A program made the position numbers and the translations under genes. The notes beneath the pieces are model-generated. The model was not told the origin of the DNA, did not search any database, and worked only from the letters and a program-made list of their open reading frames with translations. 43,169 bases of DNA from Arthrobacter sp. B1805 (GTDB lineage Bacteria; Actinomycetota; Actinomycetes; Actinomycetales; Micrococcaceae): contig NZ_PJIQ01000018.1 in assembly GCF_002929745.1 (NCBI RefSeq), positions 1-43,169 of the forward strand, read 5' to 3'. Shown one piece after another: positions 31,005 to 39,233 of this stretch (positions within the stretch are counted from its first letter, which is position 1; each line of letters starts with the position of its first letter).

Positions 31005-31595
31005 GTGACGGAAAGCAACCAGTCCGAGTCCGGCAACGTAGCGGTGTCAGGTGAAGAGCGAGCCGCAACAAGCAGCAATTCTCCCACTGACTCATCCAGC
31101 GGTATCGGTGCTGCGGACCTGATGCTCGGGGCCGCTGCTGGTGCTGTCGGCGTTTGGGTAATGGACCGGGTCGGCTGGTTCATGTACAGCAACGAAGATC
31201 CTGCGGCCCTGCAACAGGAATACCACGCACGCCCAGGAAGCGTCGATGTGGCACACGCCGCCGTGCAGAAAGTCGCCATGCTCATGGGTCATACACGACC
31301 GCCGGAGCAACCGAACGCGGCAGGAATCGCTGTGCACTACGCCTTGGGTGTCCTACCCGGAGCTCTCTACGGCGTTCTACGCAATCGCGTTCCGGCACTG
31401 CGGGCAGGAGGCGGAGCGGCTTACGGGCTGGCACTATTCGCAGTCATGGATGAAACCGTCGCACCTTTGCTCGGCATCGCATCAGGACCAACCAGCTATC
31501 CCTGGCAGGCACATGCCCGCGGCCTGATCGCCCATCTCGTGCTCGGGGTCACCACCGAAACACTCCTGAGGGTAGTCAACAACAGAACTTTGTGA
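31005..31595 (+). CDS. DUF1440/YagU-like inner membrane protein
   Basis: 196 aa from GTG 31005 with ggaggg at 30992-30997. A Ser/Glu-rich N-terminus of 35 residues precedes hydrophobic helices: IGAADLMLGAAAGAVGVWVM (about 36-52), VHYALGVLPGALYGVLRN (about 110-130), GAAYGLALFAVMDETVAPL (about 140-158) and LIAHLVLGVTTETLLRV (about 175-190). The pattern with DRVGWFMY and the MDETVAPLLG motif is that of the YagU family, membrane proteins linked to acid tolerance in E. coli. The central Gly-rich helices are typical. No close neighbour in the same transcript. Confidence 0.75.
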   Translation: MTESNQSESGNVAVSGEERAATSSNSPTDSSSGIGAADLMLGAAAGAVGVWVMDRVGWFMYSNEDPAALQQEYHARPGSVDVAHAAVQKVAMLMGHTRPPEQPNAAGIAVHYALGVLPGALYGVLRNRVPALRAGGGAAYGLALFAVMDETVAPLLGIASGPTSYPWQAHARGLIAHLVLGVTTETLLRVVNNRTL

Positions 31596-31907
31596 CCCGT
31601 TCTTACGAGCAGAACGATGACGAACACCCGCCGCATGCCCGATGCTACGTTCGCCTGAAGCCCGTATCCTGCGGATATCCACGGGAACGAACCCGTGACT
31701 GACTACCTCACGATCCGCTACAGCTTCATGGAATCCGCAGCCCTCATGGCGTTTGCCCACAACGACCAGGACGGGTAATCCTTGCCATGGAGGTCCTGCC
31801 CCTACATGGCAAGGCAGGACCCTGGGCAACATGAAGAACACGTACTCGTCGGAATGACGCCTACCGGCCCGCCGGTAACTCTGTATCACTCTTCTGAAAG
31901 GACTCGC
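31596..31907. other. Intergenic stretch before the flavin oxidoreductase gene
   Basis: Holds two hairpins: acggg/cccgt at 31681-31696 and taccgg/ccggta at 31862-31877, the second 30 bases before the next start. A 27-codon frame (GTG 31695 to TAA 31778, VTDYLTIRYSFMESAALMA) is present, but nothing else supports it. Confidence 0.35.
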
Positions 31908-32516
31908 ATGGCCGATCTCACAGCTCTCGCTCTTGTCTGCACCCTCACCGCCTCCCCCGCGCCCTCCAGCAGTGAGCTGATGGCTCAGCACATCCTCGAC
32001 CAACTCAAGGGACAAGGCGCCGACACGTCCCTGGTCCGGGTTGTGGACCACGATGTCAAACGCGGTGTCCTCACGGACATGGGTGATGGGGACGAATGGC
32101 CAGCTATCCGAGAGCAAATCCTGGCCGCGGACATCCTCGTGCTATCGACCCCGATCTGGATGGGACACCCCTGCAGTGTCGCGCAGCAGGTCATGGAACG
32201 CCTCGACGCGGAACTGTCCGAGACCGACGACCAGGGACGGCCGATCATGTACGGGAAGGTTGCTACCGTCGCCGTCGTCGGCAATGAGGACGGAGCTCAC
32301 AAGACAATTGCGGACATGATGCAAGGACTCAACGACGTCGGTTTCACCCTCCCCGCACAAGGAGGCACCTACTGGGTGGGAGAAGCCATGCAAACGGTGG
32401 ACTTCATCGACCTCGACAAGGTCCCAGACCCTGTCGCGTCGACCAACGCAGGCCTCGCCCGGAACGCAGCACACCTCGCCCGTACACTCCGTGCCTCCCA
32501 ATACCCCGCCGAATGA
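31908..32516 (+). CDS. NAD(P)H-dependent FMN oxidoreductase, flavodoxin fold
   Basis: 202 aa from ATG 31908 with gaaagga upstream. The flavodoxin-like fold is shown by ALALVCTLTASPAPSSSELM (phosphate-binding loop region, residues about 6-25), the strand ADILVLSTPIWMGHPCSVAQ (about 81-100) that contacts the flavin, and KVATVAVVGNEDGAHKTIAD (about 119-138). The final helices complete the family fold. It probably reduces flavins, quinones or aromatic nitro compounds using NAD(P)H. The palindrome at 31862-31877 may be its operator. Confidence 0.88.
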   Translation: MADLTALALVCTLTASPAPSSSELMAQHILDQLKGQGADTSLVRVVDHDVKRGVLTDMGDGDEWPAIREQILAADILVLSTPIWMGHPCSVAQQVMERLDAELSETDDQGRPIMYGKVATVAVVGNEDGAHKTIADMMQGLNDVGFTLPAQGGTYWVGEAMQTVDFIDLDKVPDPVASTNAGLARNAAHLARTLRASQYPAE

Positions 32517-32573
32517 CACCACTCGGGGTGAAGGCTGGTCACGAAGGTTCCCGTCATACGTCGTCGGCGGCGC

Positions 32574-32611
32574 CCATTCTCAGGTAGCGGTACACCGCTA
32601 CCTGAGCATGG
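32574..32611. repeat. 17-bp stem inverted repeat next to the resolvase remnant
   Basis: ctcaggtagcgg (32579-32590) and ccgctacctgag (32595-32606) are exact complements around taca; after one mismatch the stem continues with ccat/atgg. It overlaps the 3' end of the resolvase fragment. It could be a terminator, or the scar of a recombination site. Confidence 0.6.
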
Positions 32612-32777
32612 TCCGCACAGCGGGCTGATCCCGCTCGAGTTGAGCGAAAGCAGGCATGACAGTGAGCCTGGCTCGACTCATCGATCCAGTCGTGCTGATG
32701 CTGCGGGAGTGCACGCCACGGTGCTCGAGATCATCGATGGGTGCCGACGAATTGCGCGTATGGTGGCACATCTTGTC
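32598..32777 (-). pseudogene. Serine recombinase (resolvase) remnant
   Basis: The minus-strand frame reads DDLEHRGVHSRSISTTGSMS, then RARLTVMPAFAQLERDQPAV. This matches the middle of serine resolvases (I-D-D-L-x-x-R-G-V-x-F-R-S-I, then G-R-x-x-L-T-V-M-x-A-F-A-Q-L-E-R-D). The N-terminal catalytic Ser block, the expected D-R-L-G-R block and the C-terminal HTH are missing or unreadable, and the frame ends at once after VRTML. A decayed piece of a Tn3-type resolvase or plasmid recombinase gene. Confidence 0.65.
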
Positions 32778-32898
32778 CGTGGCGGCACTTGGTGCTGCGC
32801 CAGTGCTCGAAGTCGCGGAGGGTGAGCCATCGGGCAGCCTTGAGCACTTGATTGCCCGATCTCGTGCGGCGCATGATTCCGTCATGAGGAGTCAGCAC

Positions 32899-33279
32899 GT
32901 GAGCCGAATTATCACCGCGTCGCCAGAAGTCGTGTACGAGTACGCATCGGATGTCGGGAACCTCCCGCAGTGGGCGGCCGGGCTCGCTCGGACCGAGGTA
33001 GTCCGGGATGGTGACCGGCTCATCGTGGAATCCCCCATGGGCCGGGTGGAGGTCCGATTCGTCGAACGAAACCGCTTTGGCGTACTCGACCATGATGTGA
33101 CGCTACCGTCCGGGACCGTGGTGACGAATCCTGTCCGGGTTCTGCCGCATCCCGATGGAGCCGAGATCATCTTCACAGTTCGCCAGATCGAGCTCGACGA
33201 CGATGAGTTCGCTCGGGACATCGACTTGGTCGCGGCCGACCTCGAGCGACTCGAGCGTCAGATCAGTCAGCGGATCTGA
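32899..33279 (+). CDS. SRPBCC (START-like) superfamily protein
   Basis: 126 aa from GTG 32899, which has gaggag seven bases upstream; ATG 32884 is an alternative giving five more residues. The start VSRIITASPEVVYEYASDVG and the NLPQWAAGL motif are the first strand and helices of the SRPBCC fold; strands follow in RVEVRFVERNRFGVLDHDVT and AEIIFTVRQIELDDDEF, and a long C-terminal helix closes the ligand cavity (DIDLVAADLERLERQIS). Such proteins bind hydrophobic ligands or act as cyclases or dehydratases; the function here is unknown. Confidence 0.85.
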   Translation: MSRIITASPEVVYEYASDVGNLPQWAAGLARTEVVRDGDRLIVESPMGRVEVRFVERNRFGVLDHDVTLPSGTVVTNPVRVLPHPDGAEIIFTVRQIELDDDEFARDIDLVAADLERLERQISQRI

Positions 33280-33527
33280 CATCGGGCGACGACCAGCCGG
33301 ACGACGAAGAAGTGCAGGCCTGCTACTCCACGTTCCTGAATCACGTCGCGCGAGCATGGGTGTCCCAACAGGACCCACGCACCGGCTGATCAGCGCGATC
33401 GAACCCTCACCTCGCGCGGAAGTGTGCCCTGACTGCGTCATCAACGGAACGTAGGGAACGAGAATAGGGGCACACGCCTACCGGCATCGACCCCTTACTT
33501 TGAGTGGGGTCGGCAGAATGAGTCGCA

Positions 33528-34562
33528 TCAGTGCTCCTGCCGGGAGGTTTCGAGGGCTGCGTGCGTGCGTTCCAGCCGCTCCAGCCACCACCGGGTCCGC
33601 TCCGGCGATGCGGCGAACTGACGAAGCTTCCGGTCAGACACGTCGACGTCGTGCACGGGAAGTTCTCCGTTTTGTGGAACGAGGGAAGATTCGCTCACGT
33701 CCCCCGCCATGAGCGACACCGTTGCGAGCCCGCACGCATAGGGCAGGTCCGGGAGGGCGGCTGCGAGGGCGACACCGGCGCGGATTCCGACTGAGGTGTC
33801 CAAGGCCGAGCTGACGACGGCGGGAAGACCGGCCCGCTCGATCAGGTCGAGCGCCCTCCGGACGCCCCCGAGGGGCGGTGCCTTGATGACGAGGAGGTCG
33901 GCGGCGTCCTCCCTCGCCACGAGGAGCGGATCGTCCTGGCGCCGCACGCTCTCGTCCGCGGCAACCAGCACCCTGTTGCCCCGGCGCCGCAACTCGGACC
34001 GCACGGTACGGAGCCCAGGGATGTCCGCAACCGGCTGCTCCACGTACTGCAGGTCGAACTGCTCGAGTGCCTCGAGGGCCTCGAGGGCGCCGGCGACGCT
34101 CCATCCACCGTTGGCATCGACCTTGATGCCCGCGTCGGGCAGGAGCGCGCGGACCTCGGAGACGCGGGCGACGTCGTCCGCCAGCACCTGGCCGCGCTCG
34201 GCGACCTTCACCTTGACGGCGTGGACCACGCCGAAGCGGGACAGCACCCCTTCAACCTCCCCCGGTCCTACGGCGGGGACAGTCGCGTTCACGGGCACCG
34301 AGTCACGCAGCGGAGCCGGGAAACCCTGCCAGGCCGCTTCGACCGCACTCGCGAGCCATGCGGAGGCCTCGGCGTCGTCGTACTCCAGGAACGGGCAGAA
34401 CTCTCCCCATCCGGCAGGGCCGCGGACGAGGAGGGCTTCGCGTTCGAGCACTCCGCGGAACCTGACGCGCATCGGGATCGACACCACGTGCGCCGAGGCA
34501 GCGAGCTCCTCGAGCGAAGGCCGGGGCGGTGGGGCGGGCTGGGGTGTCGGACTCGGATGCAC
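33528..34562 (-). CDS. menC: o-Succinylbenzoate synthase (menaquinone biosynthesis)
   Basis: 344 aa. Enolase-superfamily dehydratase that makes o-succinylbenzoate from SHCHC in menaquinone synthesis, in the cytoplasm. The N-terminal capping domain has RFRGVLEREALLVRGPAGWG. The barrel carries the catalytic and metal residues in order: KVKVAE (Lys pair), KVDANGGW (Asp), QYVEQP (Glu), VAADES (Asp, Glu) and VIKAPP (Lys). Length suits the actinobacterial form. The other men genes are not in the window. It is divergent from the PAP2 gene and marks the start of the core-gene segment. Confidence 0.93.
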   Translation of the reverse strand: MHPSPTPQPAPPPRPSLEELAASAHVVSIPMRVRFRGVLEREALLVRGPAGWGEFCPFLEYDDAEASAWLASAVEAAWQGFPAPLRDSVPVNATVPAVGPGEVEGVLSRFGVVHAVKVKVAERGQVLADDVARVSEVRALLPDAGIKVDANGGWSVAGALEALEALEQFDLQYVEQPVADIPGLRTVRSELRRRGNRVLVAADESVRRQDDPLLVAREDAADLLVIKAPPLGGVRRALDLIERAGLPAVVSSALDTSVGIRAGVALAAALPDLPYACGLATVSLMAGDVSESSLVPQNGELPVHDVDVSDRKLRQFAASPERTRWWLERLERTHAALETSRQEH

Positions 34563-34645
34563 GACCTCAGGTTACGGGAGCAGGGGGTGCATCCCCGGCC
34601 CGGACGGTGGCGGAATCCCCAGGAACGTGTGGAACGATTGGAGGG

Positions 34646-35563
34646 ATGACGTCGCAGCGAATCTCTCCCCGATCGCGGCGGGCAGCCCGCTCGCCGTTGC
34701 TGTTCGTGCTCGCAGCCGTGGCCTGTGCGTCCGCGCTCGGCTGGACCTACTGGGCCTTCGTGCGAACCACCACCGGCCAGTTCGCGGACGAGTCCGCATG
34801 GCGGGAGGCGGGCGTCGCAGCGCCGGATACTCAGCTCCCCTTCCTCCGGTTCCTCGACACCCTGCCCATGATCTCGATCGTCGTCGCCGCTGTCGCGATC
34901 CTGTTCGTGGCTTTCTGGCGGCGGCGGTACGCGGCGGCGGCGATCGCCGTCACCGTCATCGGCACCTCGAACCTGACGACGCAGGTGCTGAAGAACCTCG
35001 TCTTCGACCGGCCGGACCGCGGGGTTGCGACCCTGGCATTCAATTCATTACCGTCCGGGCATACGACGCTCGCGGCCTCGGCTGCCGCTGCCGTGTTCAT
35101 CATCGCGACGCCGCGGTGGCGACCCTTCGCAGCGGCGGCGGGCGGGGCCTACTCAGTGCTCGCGGGCGCGGCGACATTCATCAACCTCTGGCACCGCCCG
35201 GCGGACGTCGTCGCAGCGCTTCTGGTGGTCGGGACGTGGACACTCGTCGGCGGTCTGGTCATCATGCGCACGGGCGACCACTGGAACAGGTGGGCCGGGT
35301 TCGGGGCGTATTGGGCATCCTCCCGGATCTGGCTGGTGCTGTGCTGGATCCTGGGACTCGGCGGCCTCGTGCTGTGCGCCGCCCTGTACGCCTATGTCCA
35401 GGCGATCGGCCCGGCCCCGGAACCGGGGACCGCGAGCGTGCCGCTGTTCTTCTGGTCGGGACTCGCGTGGATCGTCGGCACGGGTTTCACCCTGGTGGCG
35501 GCCGCGGGTTGGCTCTTCTCCGCCCAGGCCCGCGTGACCCCGCGCCAGGAGCAGCGGCCGTAA
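34646..35563 (+). CDS. PAP2 family membrane phosphatase
   Basis: 305 aa from ATG 34646 with ggaggg upstream. Six or more hydrophobic helices surround the phosphatase motifs: KNLVFDRP (about residues 114-121), PSGHTT (about 135-140) and NLWHRPADVV (about 172-181), which supply the Lys/Arg, Ser-Gly-His and His-Asp residues of the PAP2 active site. It probably dephosphorylates a lipid such as undecaprenyl pyrophosphate or phosphatidate at the outer membrane face. The C-terminal part adds two more helices. A long frame on the same strand (33796-35634) that spans it in another phase is a GC artefact. Confidence 0.9.
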   Translation: MTSQRISPRSRRAARSPLLFVLAAVACASALGWTYWAFVRTTTGQFADESAWREAGVAAPDTQLPFLRFLDTLPMISIVVAAVAILFVAFWRRRYAAAAIAVTVIGTSNLTTQVLKNLVFDRPDRGVATLAFNSLPSGHTTLAASAAAAVFIIATPRWRPFAAAAGGAYSVLAGAATFINLWHRPADVVAALLVVGTWTLVGGLVIMRTGDHWNRWAGFGAYWASSRIWLVLCWILGLGGLVLCAALYAYVQAIGPAPEPGTASVPLFFWSGLAWIVGTGFTLVAAAGWLFSAQARVTPRQEQRP

Positions 35564-35669
35564 CATCCCCGCGCCGCTCCCGCACGTCCTTTCGACCCGC
35601 GCTCCGCCCGTTGAAGAGCCGACCGTGCGGGTGAAACGCTGGCCGGACCAGCGATGAAAGAGGCGATTG

Positions 35670-36818
35670 ATGAAAGCCATGGTGTACCGCGGGCCCTACA
35701 AGATCCGGGTCGAGGAAAAACCGATGCCGAAGATCGAGCACCCGAACGATGCGATCATCCGCGTCACGACAGCGGCTATCTGCGGCTCCGACCTCCACCT
35801 CTACCACGGGCTCATGCCGGACACCCGGATCGGCCACACCTTCGGCCACGAGTTCATCGGTGTTGTCGAGGAGGTGGGCCCTTCCGTCCAGAACCTCCAG
35901 CGTGGGGACCGCGTGATGGTGCCCTTCAACGTCTACTGCGGATCCTGCTACTACTGCGCCCGCGGCCTGTACTCGAACTGCCACAACGTCAACCCGAACG
36001 CGACGGCGGTGGGCGGCATCTACGGCTACTCGCACACGACGGGCGGGTACGACGGCGGACAGGCGGAGTTCGTCCGTGTGCCCTTCGCCGACGTCGGACC
36101 CACGATCATCCCTGACTGGATGGACAGTGAGGACGCAGTCCTCCTGACGGATGCGCTCGCCACGGGATACTTCGGGGCACAGCTCGGTGACATCGTCGAG
36201 GGTGACACCGTGGTGGTCTTCGGCGCCGGACCTGTCGGCCTGTACGCGGCGAAGTCCGCCTGGCTCATGGGAGCCGGGCGAGTGATCGTCATCGACCACC
36301 TCGAGTACCGGCTCGAGAAGGCGCGGACCTTCGCCCATGCCGAGACCTTCAACTTCGCGGAGTACGACGACATCATCGTCGAGATGAAGAAGACCACCGA
36401 CTACCTCGGCGCCGATGTCGTGATCGACGCAGTGGGAGCCGAGTCCGACGGCAACTTCATCCAGCAGGTCACGGGCACCAAGCTCAAGCTGCAGGGAGGG
36501 TCTGCAATCGCCCTCAACTGGGCCATCGACTCCGTACGCAAGGGCGGCACGGTGGCGGTCGTCGGCGCCTACGGCCCGATCTTCAGCGCGGTGAAATTCG
36601 GTGACGCGCTCAACAAGGGGCTCACCCTACGCATGAACCAGACTCCGGTGAAGCGCCAGTGGCCCCGCCTGTTCGAGCACATCCAGAACGGCTACCTGAA
36701 GCCCAACGACATCGTGACGCACCGCATCCCGCTCGAGGACATCGCGGAGGGTTACCACATGTTCTCCGCGAAGCTCGACAACTGCATCAAGACCCTCGTC
36801 ATCGCGAACCCCAGCTAG
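35670..36818 (+). CDS. Zinc-dependent alcohol dehydrogenase
   Basis: 382 aa from ATG 35670. GroES-like domain first: catalytic zinc ligands in CGSDLHLYHG and FGHEFIGVVEEVG, and structural zinc Cys in YCGSCYYCARGLYSNC (four Cys). The Rossmann domain follows with VVVFGAGPVGLYAA and the Asp in VIVIDHLEYR that favours NAD+. The sequence resembles formaldehyde or glutathione-independent aldehyde dehydrogenase-like members (long insertion, GYSHTTGGYDGGQAEFVRVP). The next gene starts nine bases after its stop and is probably co-transcribed. Confidence 0.93.
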   Translation: MKAMVYRGPYKIRVEEKPMPKIEHPNDAIIRVTTAAICGSDLHLYHGLMPDTRIGHTFGHEFIGVVEEVGPSVQNLQRGDRVMVPFNVYCGSCYYCARGLYSNCHNVNPNATAVGGIYGYSHTTGGYDGGQAEFVRVPFADVGPTIIPDWMDSEDAVLLTDALATGYFGAQLGDIVEGDTVVVFGAGPVGLYAAKSAWLMGAGRVIVIDHLEYRLEKARTFAHAETFNFAEYDDIIVEMKKTTDYLGADVVIDAVGAESDGNFIQQVTGTKLKLQGGSAIALNWAIDSVRKGGTVAVVGAYGPIFSAVKFGDALNKGLTLRMNQTPVKRQWPRLFEHIQNGYLKPNDIVTHRIPLEDIAEGYHMFSAKLDNCIKTLVIANPS

Positions 36819-36827
36819 GAGACCTCC

Positions 36828-37409
36828 ATGCCGTCGACGCCATACATAGCGAACAAGCCGAAGGACATCCCGACACCGGAAGCACTCCGGGCGAGGATCC
36901 CCGGCTGGGGCGTGGACCTCGACCCGAAGGACCGCCCGTCCTACCCCCGTGAGGTGTTCGACCCCGCCGGGACGGGGGCCCACTGGGACTACCCGGACGA
37001 GCAGCAGGGGCGGGAAGGCCGCGAACGGTCGATCGAGCACGGGCAGCTGACCCCGGTGTTCGGCACGAGCGCTCCGCTGAAAGGGGTCTCCGGGAGCATC
37101 CGGCGCTACGCCTACCGCTACGGAGAGGGCCGCGCCGCGCACTGGCTCATCCTCCTCCTCGGCGACCGCGTGGATGCCTGGGGTGCCCACGCAAAATCCT
37201 TCGCGACCCTTCGTCCGGACAACCCGATCACCGAGACGGGAGTGCTGGCCGAGGGACGCCGGCACGGCATCGCGTCGCGGGTCGGGAAGCGGCGCGTCGA
37301 CGTGAACCACCAGTGGCTCGACCCGATCGTCGTCGGTGGTCCGTGGGTGGCGGCGACGGCGGGAGCCGTCCTCGTGGCGAGGGCGATCGTCCGGCGCGCC
37401 CGGCACTGA
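36828..37409 (+). CDS. Conserved hypothetical protein downstream of alcohol dehydrogenase
   Basis: 193 aa with taggaga before the ATG. The N-terminal half is Pro/Asp-rich (PKDIPTPEALRARIPGWGVD, PSYPREVFDPAGTGAHWDYP), then GSIRRYAYRYGEGRAAHWLI leads to the helix LLLGDRVDAWGAHAKSFATL. A C-terminal membrane segment (GPWVAATAGAVLVARAIVRR) anchors it. This protein type regularly follows such dehydrogenases in actinobacteria, which supports a shared role, but none is known. No catalytic motif seen. Confidence 0.8.
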   Translation: MPSTPYIANKPKDIPTPEALRARIPGWGVDLDPKDRPSYPREVFDPAGTGAHWDYPDEQQGREGRERSIEHGQLTPVFGTSAPLKGVSGSIRRYAYRYGEGRAAHWLILLLGDRVDAWGAHAKSFATLRPDNPITETGVLAEGRRHGIASRVGKRRVDVNHQWLDPIVVGGPWVAATAGAVLVARAIVRRARH

Positions 37410-37482
37410 GGTCGGTGCGGAGCGGGCTGTCACGAGGGGCCCGCCGCACGCCGTCGGCTGATCGCGCCGAACCGATGCCCTG

Positions 37483-38727
37483 TTACCGGCGCGGCGCTGC
37501 CGGTTCCGCCGACCCGGGGGCCGCCCGCGGAATCCAGTACCAGAGGACTCCCGCGCCGAGGAACCCGAGGACGGCGGTCGCCCAGATCCCCGCCGAGAGC
37601 GTGGCCACGGCTGTCACGAGGGAGAGGAGTGCCGGCCCGCCCATGGTGCCCATGTCCGTGAGCAGCCGCCAGACCCCGAGGAACTGGGGGCGTCCGGGTG
37701 ACGGTGACAGGTCCGCGCCGAGGGTCATGACGATGCCCGATCCGATGCCGTTTCCGAAGCCGATGAGCAGGGCGACGAGGAGCAGGCCTATGGAGTCCCC
37801 TGTGAGGGGAAGGAGCGTGAGCGCCGAGCCCATGATGATCATGCACGGCACCGCGATCCACCGGCGCCCCTTCGTGTCCATGATCTTGCCCGACGGGTAG
37901 AAGATCAGCATGTCAATGGCGCCCGAGAGCCCGTAGATCAGGGCGGTGGTCGAGGCGTCCAGCCCGATGTTCTCGGCCCAGAGCGGCAGCACTGCCTGCC
38001 GTGTGGCCCGTACCGCGGCTATCAGCAGCACCCCGATACCCACGGTTACGAACACCCGGACGTGGCTGCGCAGGACCGATCGCACCGTCGGCGCGGGCGG
38101 CGCGGGCGGCGCGAGCGCGGCTTCGATCGGTGACTGCACGGAGGGGGTGACCCTGCCGCGGGACGGGAGTTCGGCAACCCGCCAGCTGAGGGCTGCCGCT
38201 GCCAGGCTCGCGACTCCCCCCACCCAGTAGGCGCCGTCCAGCCCCAGCGGCCTCATGGCGAGGGCCGCGGCGAAGGGCCCCACGAAGACGCCGATACGGG
38301 TGACGCCGCCCAGCGTGGACAGTGCGCGAGCACGGAAGTGGGGCGGCACCGCCTCCGTGAGGTAGCTCTGGCGCGCGAGGCCGAAGACCGCACCGGCCAT
38401 GCCCACCATGAACACGGCAGCGGCGAACACCGGCAGGGTGGGCGCTGCGAGCGCAAGGAACATCGCCGCTGCGCACCAGAGCGCGGCTCCCACGAGCGCT
38501 GTCCGCTCCCCGAATCGCGTGGCGATCAGGGTGGCCGGGACGTTGGTGACGAGCGATCCGATGCCCGACAGTGTGATGACCAGGGCCGCGGTCGCCAGGT
38601 CCGCCCCGAGGTCGCGCGCCGTCAGGGCGATCACCGGCAGGATGGCGCCCGTGGACACCCCGTACAGCAGCGACGGGCCGTAGGCGCCCACGGCGATCGC
38701 GCGGAGGTCGAAGGTTTCCTTGGGCAC
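37483..38727 (-). CDS. MFS transporter
   Basis: 414 aa with twelve hydrophobic helices. The loop between helices 2 and 3 has ATRFGERTALVGAALWC, the MFS motif A region, and helices 1-6 and 7-12 are separated by a Pro/Ala-rich loop (IEAALAPPAPPAPTVRSVLR). GKIMDTKGRRWIAVP in the second half is the matching motif. It resembles multidrug or sugar exporters. The substrate cannot be told. It is convergent with the preceding gene at about 37410-37480. Confidence 0.92.
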   Translation of the reverse strand: MPKETFDLRAIAVGAYGPSLLYGVSTGAILPVIALTARDLGADLATAALVITLSGIGSLVTNVPATLIATRFGERTALVGAALWCAAAMFLALAAPTLPVFAAAVFMVGMAGAVFGLARQSYLTEAVPPHFRARALSTLGGVTRIGVFVGPFAAALAMRPLGLDGAYWVGGVASLAAAALSWRVAELPSRGRVTPSVQSPIEAALAPPAPPAPTVRSVLRSHVRVFVTVGIGVLLIAAVRATRQAVLPLWAENIGLDASTTALIYGLSGAIDMLIFYPSGKIMDTKGRRWIAVPCMIIMGSALTLLPLTGDSIGLLLVALLIGFGNGIGSGIVMTLGADLSPSPGRPQFLGVWRLLTDMGTMGGPALLSLVTAVATLSAGIWATAVLGFLGAGVLWYWIPRAAPGSAEPAAPRR

Positions 38728-38895
38728 CCGACAACCCTAGCCCGCAGCGCATAGGGCCGGAGGGCCGCGACGCATCCCACGCGCGGTGACCTCTGTGTTT
38801 GTCACCGGGCTTGATCGGATGACGACGCCCGGCAGCAGTCAACCCCTAGTCCCCGCCTGCGTCCCCGTCCCCGCTCCCGCTCCCGCCGCCGAAGC

Positions 38896-39103
38896 CTGGC
38901 AGGTGCGCCGGCGAGCCGCCGTTTCATCCCCGGCATCACCAGTCAATACGGCCACCTCAGCTTCGCCGGACACGAATCCGGAGCCCTGCTCCTCGGCCTA
39001 CGGTGCGGACAACTGGCTGCACTTCCTCCTCGGCGTCCGCATGATCGCCCTGGCATTGCTGCTCACGCGCGACCACAAGCGGCACACCTCCAGGCGCGCA
39101 TAA
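38896..39103 (+). pseudogene. DUF4383 membrane-protein remnant
   Basis: Frame one reads FIPGITSQYGHLSFAGHESG then ALLLGL; frame two, shifted, reads YGADNWLHFLLGVRMIALAL and LLTRDHKRHTS with TAA at 39101-39103. Both are DUF4383 pieces (the F-x-P-G-I-T-x-x-Y-x-x-x-x-F-A-G-H-E-S-G-A block and the D-N-W-L-H-x-x-L-G-V end), but the middle 50-60 residues with two helices are missing and the frames differ. The first helix is also not recognisable. A deletion with frameshift made this remnant. Confidence 0.65.
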
Positions 39104-39135
39104 CAAGGCCGGAAGGGCTTACACGCCCGTCAGTG

Positions 39136-39164
39136 GTGCGGCCCCGATCATCTCGGGGCCGCAC
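39136..39164 (+). terminator. Strong GC hairpin downstream of the DUF4383 remnant
   Basis: gtgcggccccga (39136-39147) and tcggggccgcac (39153-39164) are perfect complements around tcatc, followed by tgctgttct. It could serve both strands, as the hydrolase gene on the minus strand ends 70 bases further on. Confidence 0.7.
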
Positions 39165-39233
39165 TGCTGTTCTAAGCAGCTAGCAGCATCCGCTGCACCA
39201 GGACCTACCCCCTCCCGGGTCGGTTCACGATGC

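Noticed and set aside
33796..35634. Plus-strand 612-codon frame
   Set aside because: Antisense to menC in its first half and out of frame with the PAP2 gene in the second; Ser/Arg/Thr-rich nonsense composition.
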